NCBI RefSeq assembly: GCF_001975985.1 | Contig: NZ_MTQF01000009.1 | Coordinates: 61,203-122,402, forward strand | DNA: 61,200 nt | Direction of reading: 5' to 3' | From: [Flexibacter] sp. ATCC 35103 | GTDB lineage: Bacteria > Bacteroidota > Bacteroidia > Flavobacteriales > Flavobacteriaceae | In this document: in pieces, positions 54,070 to 61,200 of the stretch | How the letters are laid out: the number at the start of each line of letters is the position of its first letter | Position numbering within the stretch: position 1 is the stretch's first letter | Made by a program: the position numbers and the translations under genes | The notes under the pieces: model-generated | Told to the model about the DNA's origin: nothing | The model's database searches: none | The model's input: the letters and a program-made list of their open reading frames with translations, nothing else

Positions 54070-57000
54070 ATGAAGAACCTTTTCAAGAACATATATGTAT
54101 TAGTTCTGTTACTTTTTAGTGCAGCGGGATATTCACAATTATATCCGGTTCAGGTAACACCTGTTTTTAATAGTCCGTATAGTGTCAAAATATCAGATTA
54201 TGCCACTAGCATGGATACTAAAATGCAGTTGCTAATTAATCCTACAGATATTGCGATATCGCAAAGACAGGTACGTATAAAATTGTACATACAAGGTAAC
54301 GGACTTAACATACAAAGCAGCGATTTTATACAAGGACAACGCCCAATTTTTATCAATGGAGGTGAATTACAAACACTGACGAATACTGATATTGCAGCAC
54401 TTTTCAGGCTTGAAAACCTACAAGGAATTTCTCCCGTACAATATGCCAATCCGTTGCCGGAAGGAATGTACAATTTTTGTTTTGAGCTGTACGATTTTGT
54501 AACCAACCAGAAGATCTCACAAAAAAGCTGTGCCAGTTTATATTTGATCTTAAACGATCCGCCGTTATTAAATACGCCGCAAAAAAACGAACAAATTGCC
54601 TCGACAGAGTTTCCTAATATTTTATTTACCTGGACACCACGCCAGATCAATGCAACCAATATCTCGTATAAGTTCGAGTTAAAACAACTTATCGATCCTA
54701 CATTAGATCCGCAGTTTGCGTTTCAGATGTCTCCCATTTTATATGAGGAAACCCTTTTTTCGACTGCTTTATTGTACAATTTAAGCATGCCAATTCTTAC
54801 TCCCGGTCTTCGATATGCCTGGAGAGTACGCGCAATTTCTACAACGGGACTTTCAGAGAATGCTGTTTTTAAAAATGACGGATACAGCGAGATATACTCG
54901 TTTAAATATACTGCTTCATGTACCGCTCCAACGTTTTTATTAAGCGAATCCCAGAATTCTAAAAGTGTAAAAATCACCTGGCAGGGAGTGCCGGAACATA
55001 CACGTTATCAGGTACAATACAAAAAACAAGATGTGCCTAATGCACAATGGTTTTCGACCAATAGTTTAAACACACAAAGTTTAATCACCAATTTAGAGCC
55101 GGGAATTACGTATCAATTTAGAGTAGGTTCAAGCTGTGATCCCGCAGCCGATGGTATTCAGTCATTTACTTATTCAGGAGTCAGCACTTTTACAACACCT
55201 GTAGAAACTAGTGGAGTTCCGGCATATAATTGTGGTATTGTGCCTCAAATTAATATTGAGAATCAAAATCCACTTTTAAATTTAATTGAAAGTGAAACTT
55301 TTAAAGCCGGGGATTTTCCAGTTACTGTTTTAGAATTGGAAGGCAATGGACCTTATACGGGAAAAGGTTATATTATAGTACCCTACTTAAATGAGACTAA
55401 AATAGCAGTACAATTTGATAACATTACGATCAATACAGATTATCAATTGATCGATGGTGTTGTTGTAACTGTTTATGACCCCGATTGGAAAAATGTGGTA
55501 GGGGATCCAGTAATAGAAGATATTTTTGATCCACAAACAGAAGGTGAAGAGGTTGCCGAGGCAAGTACAGAAGATCAAACTGAAAATAAAACGGATCCTA
55601 AAAATGTTGATGAATCTACAAATCCCGATCAGAATACAGATAATAAAGATCCAGATACAACAAATGAAAATCCTATAGTAACTACTGACCCTGTAGATAA
55701 TCAAGATACTGAAACAGGAGCAGATAAGGTGAATGAACCCACAAGTCCGAACAATAATTCAGGAGTTGAAAACGCTGGTAATCCGGCGACAGGAAAGGGG
55801 TATTTTGTTGAGTATAGAAATAAAAAATATTATAATAATGATAAAATAAATATTCCTTTTAGTAGGAATGGGTTAGTTAGTAATCGATTTAAAATGAAAG
55901 AATTTGAAAAAGATATTAATGTAAAATATGAATTAAGTTATGAAAGTGAAAAAGGTGTAATATCTGAGAATGTTGGAGGCAATAACTATTTAAAGAAAAT
56001 TGAATCTATAAAAGAAGCAGATTTTATATTTCGCTATGACAATACCTTTAAATATCAACTAAAATCTGTTGCTGATATTGATAAAAAGCCTGATTTGTCA
56101 AATGAAATTAATTTGATTGTTAAGCCTGTTCAATTAAAATTTTTAAAAGCAATTGATAATTCTGATAAAGATAATACTAAAAGAGTTGCTAGTGCAACAC
56201 AAACATTATATTATGTAGATAAAAGTCCGAACACAAAGGATAATAGAAGAACTAAATTTTCGATTGGTTTTAGTATACCGATAGACGAGGTTCCTTCACA
56301 AAATATAAAATGGAAATTTAATGAGGATTACAAGCCAGAATATCAAGGCTTAGAATCTATGGATTATGTGTATATGTATGACAACTTAAAAGATGTAAAA
56401 GTAAAGTCAATAGTAGGGTACCCAACTGAAAGTATTATGAATGTTAATGTTAAGTGGGTTGATAAGAATGCAGTAGCTTGGTCTTTTGTTCCAGCAGGAA
56501 TCAGTCAAGCTATTAATAGCTCCTTTGAGGAGATAGATGGAAATTTGAAAAAATTAGATAGATATGTAAAAATTAGCAAATTTTTAAAGCTTAAAGTTGA
56601 TAAGGTTAAAATAAATGGATCAAAATATAATGAGGAAGATAGTGAGTCAAGACTTTATAAGAAAATGGAAGTATCTTCTGTTTCAGGTGGTTTTGTAGTG
56701 GAAACTCCTGAAAAAGTAATTCCAATACCAGCACTGGCTGTGTTGTCAAGGGCTGAGATAGTAGATGTAGGATTATATTTTAAAGCATCATTTGGAGTTG
56801 AGGTTGAAGGAGGTGTTGAGAGATATATATTGGCAGAGCAAACAAAATATGTTAATAATAAAAAAGCATTTTTTAAAATTGGTCCTAAAGGCACAATTAC
56901 TGCAGGTATAAAAGCAGAGTTGTTAATTGCAAAAGATCAAGTAACGTTTGATGTGCGTGGTGGGGCTGAAGTAAGTTTAAAAGGGGATATAAATTACAAT

Positions 57001-57168
57001 TTTGCCGATAAAAAATTGGCTGGAGAAATTTACTTTCCACCAGTCATTTTCTTTGCTAATGTTCAAATAGAAACTAAAGGTTTTATTGAGTTTGAATTAG
57101 TTGATTACCAAAAATCTTTAGAAGTAACAGATAAATTTACAATTTATGAGTACAACAAACAGTTTTAG
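54070..57168 (+). CDS. exported FN3 scaffold protein with acidic linker and AT-rich C-terminal tail
   Basis: This 1032-residue protein has a signal peptide (ending GYSQ22). Its N-terminal ~380 residues (LYPVQVTPVFNSPYSVKISDY, FCFELYDFVT, a fibronectin III domain near 285-375) resemble a family of flavobacterial secreted proteins sometimes called TANFOR. A low-complexity Asp/Glu/Asn/Thr/Pro-rich linker spans about 478-575. The tail (580-1032) is beta-rich with long Gly-spaced strands near the end (FGVEVEGGVE, TAGIKAELLIAKDQ, DINYNFADKKLAGEIYFPP) and is encoded by more AT-rich DNA than the front half. The gene starts 4 bases after the SprB-like gene, and its last 23 bases overlap the next gene. 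It could be a scaffold with an exchangeable tail; this is inference. Confidence 0.75.
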   Translation: MKNLFKNIYVLVLLLFSAAGYSQLYPVQVTPVFNSPYSVKISDYATSMDTKMQLLINPTDIAISQRQVRIKLYIQGNGLNIQSSDFIQGQRPIFINGGELQTLTNTDIAALFRLENLQGISPVQYANPLPEGMYNFCFELYDFVTNQKISQKSCASLYLILNDPPLLNTPQKNEQIASTEFPNILFTWTPRQINATNISYKFELKQLIDPTLDPQFAFQMSPILYEETLFSTALLYNLSMPILTPGLRYAWRVRAISTTGLSENAVFKNDGYSEIYSFKYTASCTAPTFLLSESQNSKSVKITWQGVPEHTRYQVQYKKQDVPNAQWFSTNSLNTQSLITNLEPGITYQFRVGSSCDPAADGIQSFTYSGVSTFTTPVETSGVPAYNCGIVPQINIENQNPLLNLIESETFKAGDFPVTVLELEGNGPYTGKGYIIVPYLNETKIAVQFDNITINTDYQLIDGVVVTVYDPDWKNVVGDPVIEDIFDPQTEGEEVAEASTEDQTENKTDPKNVDESTNPDQNTDNKDPDTTNENPIVTTDPVDNQDTETGADKVNEPTSPNNNSGVENAGNPATGKGYFVEYRNKKYYNNDKINIPFSRNGLVSNRFKMKEFEKDINVKYELSYESEKGVISENVGGNNYLKKIESIKEADFIFRYDNTFKYQLKSVADIDKKPDLSNEINLIVKPVQLKFLKAIDNSDKDNTKRVASATQTLYYVDKSPNTKDNRRTKFSIGFSIPIDEVPSQNIKWKFNEDYKPEYQGLESMDYVYMYDNLKDVKVKSIVGYPTESIMNVNVKWVDKNAVAWSFVPAGISQAINSSFEEIDGNLKKLDRYVKISKFLKLKVDKVKINGSKYNEEDSESRLYKKMEVSSVSGGFVVETPEKVIPIPALAVLSRAEIVDVGLYFKASFGVEVEGGVERYILAEQTKYVNNKKAFFKIGPKGTITAGIKAELLIAKDQVTFDVRGGAEVSLKGDINYNFADKKLAGEIYFPPVIFFANVQIETKGFIEFELVDYQKSLEVTDKFTIYEYNKQF

Positions 57169-57640
57169 TGAAAGTTTTAAGGGAATTATTATATTAGCTT
57201 TTATATCTTTTTCAACTTTTTTTATTTTTTTAATTTCATTTGAATTTTATGACAATTGTAAAATTATATATAATCAGAGTGACATAACAAAGATTAAGGT
57301 TAAAATAGATTCATTGCAGATATCAAGTAACAGAACCGGAAAATCATCATCAAACTCATCATCAAGAAATTATTATTTTAATAAAGGTTTAATTTTTCAA
57401 GTGCCGGAAACGAAAGGTTTTTTATTAAAATATGAAAATCCCACAGAACAAATTAATGATTATATGCAAAAACATAAAGACTCTTTAAATTTATGGGTTT
57501 TAAATAAGAAAGCAGTAAAATATGCTTATGATGACGAAAAAGAAATAAATGTTTCGTTAGAAGAAAGTAATAATAGGATGATTATTTTTTATTTTATCCT
57601 TTATATAATTTCAATGTTAATTATAAAATTTAAATTTTAA
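57146..57640 (+). CDS. small membrane protein with two membrane segments
   Basis: This 164-residue protein has membrane segments at about residues 10-30 (IIILAFISFSTFFIFLISFEF) and 145-164 (MIIFYFILYIISMLIIKFKF), with a soluble ~110-residue part between them that begins with a Ser/Asn-rich stretch. The start codon lies inside the end of the FN3 scaffold gene (23-base overlap), which strongly suggests coupled translation. Position and topology fit an accessory or immunity role toward the preceding protein, but I recognise no family. A protein of the same layout occurs at 60512-60946. Confidence 0.7.
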   Translation: MSTTNSFSESFKGIIILAFISFSTFFIFLISFEFYDNCKIIYNQSDITKIKVKIDSLQISSNRTGKSSSNSSSRNYYFNKGLIFQVPETKGFLLKYENPTEQINDYMQKHKDSLNLWVLNKKAVKYAYDDEKEINVSLEESNNRMIIFYFILYIISMLIIKFKF

Positions 57641-57642
57641 AA

Positions 57643-58341
57643 ATGAATAAATCAATTATAGTACTTGTTTTATTAATTGTTTTTTGCAAAAAAACATATG
57701 CACAGAATGATCCAAATCTTATTCTTGGAAAAGAGGATGAGTCAGAGCTATCTTTCCATGTTTATGATTCTTTGGTTATAAAAAAAGATTATTTAAAATT
57801 GGAAGAGGTCAAAAATGATACTCCTGAAAATCTAATGAGATCAATACTTTCCGCAAGTAGTCAAGAATGGATTGATTATAATACATTAGGAGGAAGTATT
57901 AAATCAAGTAAAAGAAAAGAAGATTATTTTGTAAAAATTAAACAGATGAGTATTGATAAAAATTATATTAAGTTAATACATAAAGTTTCTCTTTTAATCA
58001 ATAATACACCAACTGAAATAATTAAATTTTATTTTAAACAAGAAAATACCAAAGATGTATCTGGTTGTTATGTTTTACAAAAAGTTAATGATCGTTGGTA
58101 TAAAGTGTCAAATAATACAACATCTAATCTTTCGATAATTGTAATGAGATTAAAAACCAATGTTCTTATTGAGTTGTTTTCAGGAAAAACATCGAATATT
58201 TTAACTAAAGAATTATATAATGCAATTAACTCGGGTGGGTATATGGACTTAAGTAAACTCGAAAATATTTTTTTTTCATGGTATAGTCCAGTTAAAAAAA
58301 ATGAAAAACTTAATTTATTCATAGATTCTAAAACTTGGTAA
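57643..58341 (+). CDS. exported protein, paralogue of the next gene
   Basis: This 232-residue protein has a signal peptide ending TYAQ and a Lys/Asp/Ser-rich mature part. Its C-terminal stretch MRLKTNVLIELFSGKTSNIL, followed by an NSGGYMDLSKLENI segment, aligns with ...VNANLMFEFYNKEDD... and NGILDINKLADVI of the next protein. So the two look like diverged paralogues. It begins 2 bases after the membrane-protein gene and ends 1 base before its paralogue, so it belongs to the operon. Function unknown. Confidence 0.7.
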   Translation: MNKSIIVLVLLIVFCKKTYAQNDPNLILGKEDESELSFHVYDSLVIKKDYLKLEEVKNDTPENLMRSILSASSQEWIDYNTLGGSIKSSKRKEDYFVKIKQMSIDKNYIKLIHKVSLLINNTPTEIIKFYFKQENTKDVSGCYVLQKVNDRWYKVSNNTTSNLSIIVMRLKTNVLIELFSGKTSNILTKELYNAINSGGYMDLSKLENIFFSWYSPVKKNEKLNLFIDSKTW

Positions 58342-58342
58342 A

Positions 58343-58909
58343 ATGAAAAACATTTTAATCTTAATTATTCTACTAATTTTTCAAAAATCAATTAGTCAAA
58401 ATAAAATTGTAACAAAAGCAAAATTTTTAAATGTTTTTGATCTTACAAATGCTTACGATTATACGCAAGAAGATAACGATACACTTATTAATAGTAAAGT
58501 AATATCAAAATTGCCCGAAAGTATATTGGAATCTGGAAAAGGGATTTCAATAAAGCTATTAACTAAAATTAAAATAATTTATAATAATGAAGAGCACATT
58601 TATATTAAATACTCTGAAAAAAGAGATAATATATCTACTTTGAAAATAATAGATATTTTATCTCTAAATGGTGCATTTATGAAGAATGAATCAGTTAATA
58701 TACTTTTCGATCCAGTAAAAAAAATAATGAATTCAGTCAATGCAAATTTAATGTTTGAATTCTATAACAAAGAAGATGATGTTTCATATCCTGAGGTTAA
58801 TAAATTGAAACCTCTTGTGAAATCATCAAATGGAATTCTTGATATTAATAAACTTGCAGATGTAATTGAAAAGAATAAAATAGTATTATCGAAATATTTA
58901 TCAAAATAG
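58343..58909 (+). CDS. exported protein, paralogue of the previous gene
   Basis: This 188-residue protein has a signal peptide (MKNILILIILLIFQKSISQ) and a mature part with long Lys/Asn/Ile-rich strands. It shares the C-terminal segment with the gene before it (see that entry). It is the last intact gene of the tight operon. Beyond it come relics and repeats. Function unknown. Confidence 0.7.
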   Translation: MKNILILIILLIFQKSISQNKIVTKAKFLNVFDLTNAYDYTQEDNDTLINSKVISKLPESILESGKGISIKLLTKIKIIYNNEEHIYIKYSEKRDNISTLKIIDILSLNGAFMKNESVNILFDPVKKIMNSVNANLMFEFYNKEDDVSYPEVNKLKPLVKSSNGILDINKLADVIEKNKIVLSKYLSK

Positions 58910-58973
58910 AATAAATAACTTCCTCTGCAGATATTAGCATATTACAAAGGAATGTAAGTTTCGTATAAAAAAA

Positions 58974-59166
58974 ATGAGAAAATTTTCTTTATTGATTTTT
59001 TAAATGGGTTTGTTATAGTTAGTAGTTCTTCACTTTACAAACAACAGATGAAGGCAGTTCGTGGATTCTTGATTATACACACGATCAGCCTATAAAAAAT
59101 ATCTCCTATAAAAACAATGCTATTTGGGCTATTTCATCTGATAAAATAATCAAACGCTATTTGTAA
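58974..59166 (+). pseudogene. relic of an exported BNR/Asp-box repeat protein
   Basis: ATG 58974 opens MRKFSLLIF, the start of a signal peptide, and ends at a TAA (58998-59000 region). In another frame, 59026-59166 encodes FFTLQTTDEGSSWILDYTHD, continuing to NAIWAISSDKIIKRYL and a stop. TTDEGSSW is an Asp-box motif of BNR or Ycf48-like beta-propellers. The start and the last blade of one gene appear to remain, with the middle lost. The surrounding 58910-59516 has no intact gene. Confidence 0.5.
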
Positions 59167-59269
59167 TTTTTAGCAGAAAAATAAAAGATTAAAAAAATAT
59201 TTACAGCCCAAAAAAAGCTGTAATGTTTTAAAATAAACTGAATGAAAAAAACTTTACTCTTACCTCGCT

Positions 59270-59293
59270 CTGCGAAGTCTCCTGACTTCGCAG
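59270..59293. repeat. perfect GC-rich hairpin of the dispersed family
   Basis: CTGCGAAGTC (59270-59279) and GACTTCGCAG (59284-59293) are perfect 10-bp arms around TCCT. The sequence is inverted relative to the CTAAGTCAGGAGACTTCGCA stretch at 59403-59422 and related to the repeat at 23404-23452. Confidence 0.7.
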
Positions 59294-59336
59294 CTATTGG
59301 TTACAAATAAGATATAAGTTCGTGTTGAATAAAAAA

Positions 59337-59425
59337 ATAAGATACGTTCATTGACATAATAAATATACACAGTTTACTAAGATATATTGATTGAAACGCG
59401 TACTAAGTCAGGAGACTTCGCACAG
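59337..59425 (+). repeat. diverged direct repeat, copy A (copy B at 60404-60484)
   Basis: The copies share ATAAG...TTCATTGA..TA, then ACAGTTTACTAAGATA against GCAGTTTACTGAGATA, then GTACTAA(G/A)TCAGGAGACTT and (C/T)GCACAG. They sit upstream of two different small membrane-protein genes and end with the short hairpin AAGTC-AGGA-GACTT. Copy A is 89 bases and copy B is 81. Confidence 0.7.
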
Positions 59426-59528
59426 CGGGGGTATTAGCACAATGGATTTTACAACATCAATATGGATATCAGCCATTTGATGATTTTTTAATATATACTG
59501 TAAAAATGAAAAAAACATGGAAAAAATA
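59407..59528 (+). pseudogene. C-terminal gene relic ahead of the membrane-protein pair
   Basis: Starting inside direct repeat copy A, an open frame encodes a stretch ending LAQWILQHQYGYQPFDDFLI, then YTVKMKKTWKK and TAA at 59526-59528. It has no start codon of its own. Its last ~29 bases (AAAATGAAAAAAACATGGAA...) match the junction between the two following paralogues (AAAATGAAAAAATTATGGAA...), so the end may derive from the same duplication. The residue pattern is protein-like, but I do not recognise the family. Confidence 0.4.
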
Positions 59529-59943
59529 AATACTTTTTTATTACGCTTATTAGTTTCAGAAATTGGAGCAATTTTTTTTCTATTAATTTATATTGCCATT
59601 TTAATGAAAAACAATAAAATTGGTATTATTTTCATAATATTTTTTTTTATCCTCATTTTTATCTCAATTATCAACTTAATATTAGCATTATTGTTTCATG
59701 CTATGGATATTTCAAAGAAATCATCAATAATTACTTTTGTAATTACTATTACTATTATAATTATTTTATATAAGAAATCATTATGAGAATTACGAAGATC
59801 AATATCGTCCAATTAGCGAAAAATCATTTATTGGAAGAAACATAGAAGCAATACTAATTTTTTTAGGCTTAATTATAAATCAATTATTAATTGATTTATA
59901 TTATATGATTTGGCAGAAAATGAAAAAATTATGGAAAAAATAA
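59517..59943 (+). pseudogene. frameshifted small membrane protein, paralogue of the next gene
   Basis: The frame from ATG 59517 gives 89 residues with three membrane segments and stops at 59784-59786. In the +1 frame, sequence downstream of about 59765 encodes YIRNHYENYEDQYRPISEKS and then FIGRNIEAILIFLGLIINQL, ending at TAA 59941-59943. That matches YYRNYYQSLSLDKYPNSFMR and DNIDKVLIFLSLIINQFL in the paralogue. So a one-base change in the AT-rich tract near 59755-59775 has broken the gene, unless it is a sequencing error. The intact product would be about 140 residues. Confidence 0.65.
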
Positions 59944-60320
59944 AGCTAATATTGAAACATTTTTTAATTGCAGAACTAATATCAATAGTTACAGTTATAA
60001 TAAGTGGATTTTTTTTGATTAATGAAGACTCAGGAGGATTTATTTCAATATTTATTATCATTTTATATATAATTTATGTAACTAAATGGAATATATTTTT
60101 GTCTTTTGTTTTTTATTATATCAATGATAATATAACAAAAACAATCTCATTAATCAGTATTGTTATATTGTTTTTAGTAGCTATATATTTATCGTATTAT
60201 CGGAATTATTATCAGAGTCTTTCCTTAGATAAATACCCTAATTCATTTATGAGGGACAATATAGATAAAGTGTTAATTTTTTTGAGCTTAATTATAAATC
60301 AATTTTTAATGAAGTTTTAA
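59931..60320 (+). CDS. small membrane protein, intact paralogue
   Basis: This 129-residue protein has about three to four membrane segments (FLIAELISIVTVIISGFFLI, GFISIFIIILYIIYV, TISLISIVILFLVAIYL, VLIFLSLIINQFL). ATG 59931 is preferred over an in-frame TTG at 59910, because it aligns with the MEKI start of the tandem paralogue and overlaps that gene's true stop by the ATGGAAAAAATAA junction. Candidate role: membrane immunity or accessory protein, judged by position only. Confidence 0.65.
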   Translation: MEKIKLILKHFLIAELISIVTVIISGFFLINEDSGGFISIFIIILYIIYVTKWNIFLSFVFYYINDNITKTISLISIVILFLVAIYLSYYRNYYQSLSLDKYPNSFMRDNIDKVLIFLSLIINQFLMKF

Positions 60321-60403
60321 TATTTAATTTGGGATAAAATCAAACTAAGAAAACATTAAGCATATGTTTAATTTAGAATGCACAGAGATGTTAAAAGAAA
60401 ACA

Positions 60404-60484
60404 ATAAGTTCATTGAGATAGAAAACATACGCAGTTTACTGAGATAATATTTGAACAAGTACTAAATCAGGAGACTTTGCACAG
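60404..60484 (+). repeat. diverged direct repeat, copy B
   Basis: This is the second copy of the element described at 59337-59425, again just before a small membrane-protein gene. The 60321-60403 stretch before it holds nothing else recognisable. Confidence 0.65.
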
Positions 60485-60511
60485 TTAGTGTCCATTAAAT
60501 AATTAATTTAA

Positions 60512-60946
60512 ATGAAAGCAGTAAAAATTATATGGATCCTATCAGTAGTAGTGATATTCCTTTTCAATTTGTTCTTTGATGGATATCGAATATTTGATTA
60601 TGCTTTAGGTAATTATTCAGTACGGAAAATGACAATTATTAATTCTTCATACAATGTGACATCAAAAAGAAAGAGTTTGACTATTGATGGAAGTGTTAAT
60701 GAAGGGAAAGTGTATTTTTCAAGATTTGATGAGGATATAAATGAATTATATAATTTTTATCCATCTCTTTCTTCGAAAATTAAAAATACTCCGATAATAA
60801 ATGTTTTAAAATTTAAACATTCTAACAATGTAATATTACTTGATGATGATGAATTTATACAATGGAAAAAACATTTGCTTATTTATTGTTCTTATATGTT
60901 TTTTTCAGTAATATTTTTTATTTTATTTAAATTATATAAAAATTAA
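60512..60946 (+). CDS. small membrane protein with two membrane segments
   Basis: This 144-residue protein has membrane segments at about residues 5-25 (IIWILSVVVIFLFNLFF) and 122-141 (LLIYCSYMFFSVIFFILFKL), with a ~90-residue soluble part between (SVRKMTIINSSYNVTSKRKS...). The layout matches the protein at 57146-57640. It follows direct repeat copy B and has no recognisable family. It could be an orphan immunity-type gene; this is inference from context. Confidence 0.65.
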   Translation: MKAVKIIWILSVVVIFLFNLFFDGYRIFDYALGNYSVRKMTIINSSYNVTSKRKSLTIDGSVNEGKVYFSRFDEDINELYNFYPSLSSKIKNTPIINVLKFKHSNNVILLDDDEFIQWKKHLLIYCSYMFFSVIFFILFKLYKN

Positions 60947-61084
60947 ATAATAGAATAAATCTTAAAACATCATGTAAAAAGTAATATTTATCTTATTTTA
61001 TGTTTTAACTTAGCAGAGTTAATAATAAATATAAAATAATAAAAAGGAGAAGTTAAATCAATCGACAGAGAAAATAAATTGTAA

Positions 61085-61174
61085 ATCCGTGCATCAAATC
61101 CGGATAATAAAAAAGAGATGCTTGAACAAGTTAAGCAACAAAAAATAAAATTAGAAATATATAAACAAGAATAA
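61085..61174 (+). pseudogene. short C-terminal gene relic
   Basis: A 29-codon open stretch without a start codon encodes IRASNPDNKKEMLEQVKQQK and then IKLEIYKQE and TAA (61172-61174). The amphipathic helix looks like a real protein end. The 60947-61084 stretch before it is AT-rich and shows no gene. Confidence 0.3.
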
Positions 61175-61178
61175 AAAA

Positions 61179-61200
61179 ATGAAAAAGAGAATTCTATTAG
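61179..61200 (+). CDS. start of a gene cut by the window end
   Basis: ATG 61179 opens MKKRILL, the usual beginning of a Bacteroidota signal peptide, directly after the relic above. Only seven codons are visible, so nothing about function can be said. Confidence 0.35.

Noticed and set aside
54198..54659. 153-codon minus-strand open frame
   Set aside because: It lies antisense within the FN3 scaffold gene, whose frame has a signal peptide and domain pattern; the antisense product shows none.
59910..59930. TTG start for the 59931 membrane-protein gene
   Set aside because: The ATG at 59931 aligns with the start of the tandem paralogue.
60364..60447. Small ORF starting MFNLECTEMLKEN
   Set aside because: It runs into direct repeat copy B, is short and has no recognisable features.

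Overview
The window is AT-rich DNA from a Bacteroidota species, most likely Flavobacterium or a close relative. The grounds are a SusC/SusD pair, a type IX secretion (T9SS) C-terminal sorting domain, SprB-type repeats, TAnnTTTG -7 promoter boxes, lipoboxes of Bacteroidota type and families of short intergenic repeats. No rRNA, tRNA, CRISPR array or complete insertion sequence was found.

Region 1 (about 220-23,520, plus strand) is a giant Rhs-type polymorphic toxin locus, apparently one operon. It holds a small lipoprotein, an 1876-residue Rhs shell protein, two leucine-rich-repeat/Ig proteins (the second also with PKD-like and von Willebrand A domains), a small exported protein and a 3522-residue Rhs protein. 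The Rhs protein ends in a papain-fold (Tox-PL-like) tail and is followed 7 bases later by an Imm35/YrhB-like immunity gene. A hairpin repeat overlaps the end of the immunity gene; a terminator and a 71-bp interrupted palindrome follow.

Region 2 (23,800-25,580) has a minus-strand lipoprotein with a duplicated domain and about 680 bp without a convincing gene.

Region 3 (25,580-46,490, plus strand) is a polysaccharide utilisation locus that fits mannose-rich N-glycans. It encodes a GH97 alpha-glucosidase, a type I mannose-6-phosphate isomerase, a LacI-family regulator, SusC/SusD, a GH2 beta-mannosidase-like enzyme that seems to have lost two accessory domains, two GH92 alpha-mannosidases of different subtype, a GH125 exo-alpha-1,6-mannosidase, a ROK kinase and a glycosylasparaginase. 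Three copies of one palindrome (CTAAA-TCGN-TTTAG core) lie before the GH97 gene, the LacI gene and susC, and predict the regulon. Almost every gap between these genes holds a different inverted or direct repeat. No endo-beta-N-acetylglucosaminidase is present.

Region 4 (46,750-61,200, plus strand) is a surface-protein operon of three genes: a fibronectin III protein, a 1726-residue SprB-repeat protein with a T9SS sorting domain, and an FN3-type protein with an acidic linker and an AT-rich tail. It runs into a string of small exported or membrane proteins, gene relics, a frameshifted membrane-protein gene with an intact tandem paralogue, and repeats of the hairpin family seen at the end of Region 1. 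This looks like an accumulating cassette or immunity array and is the best candidate for an undescribed system, although its function is not shown by the sequence.
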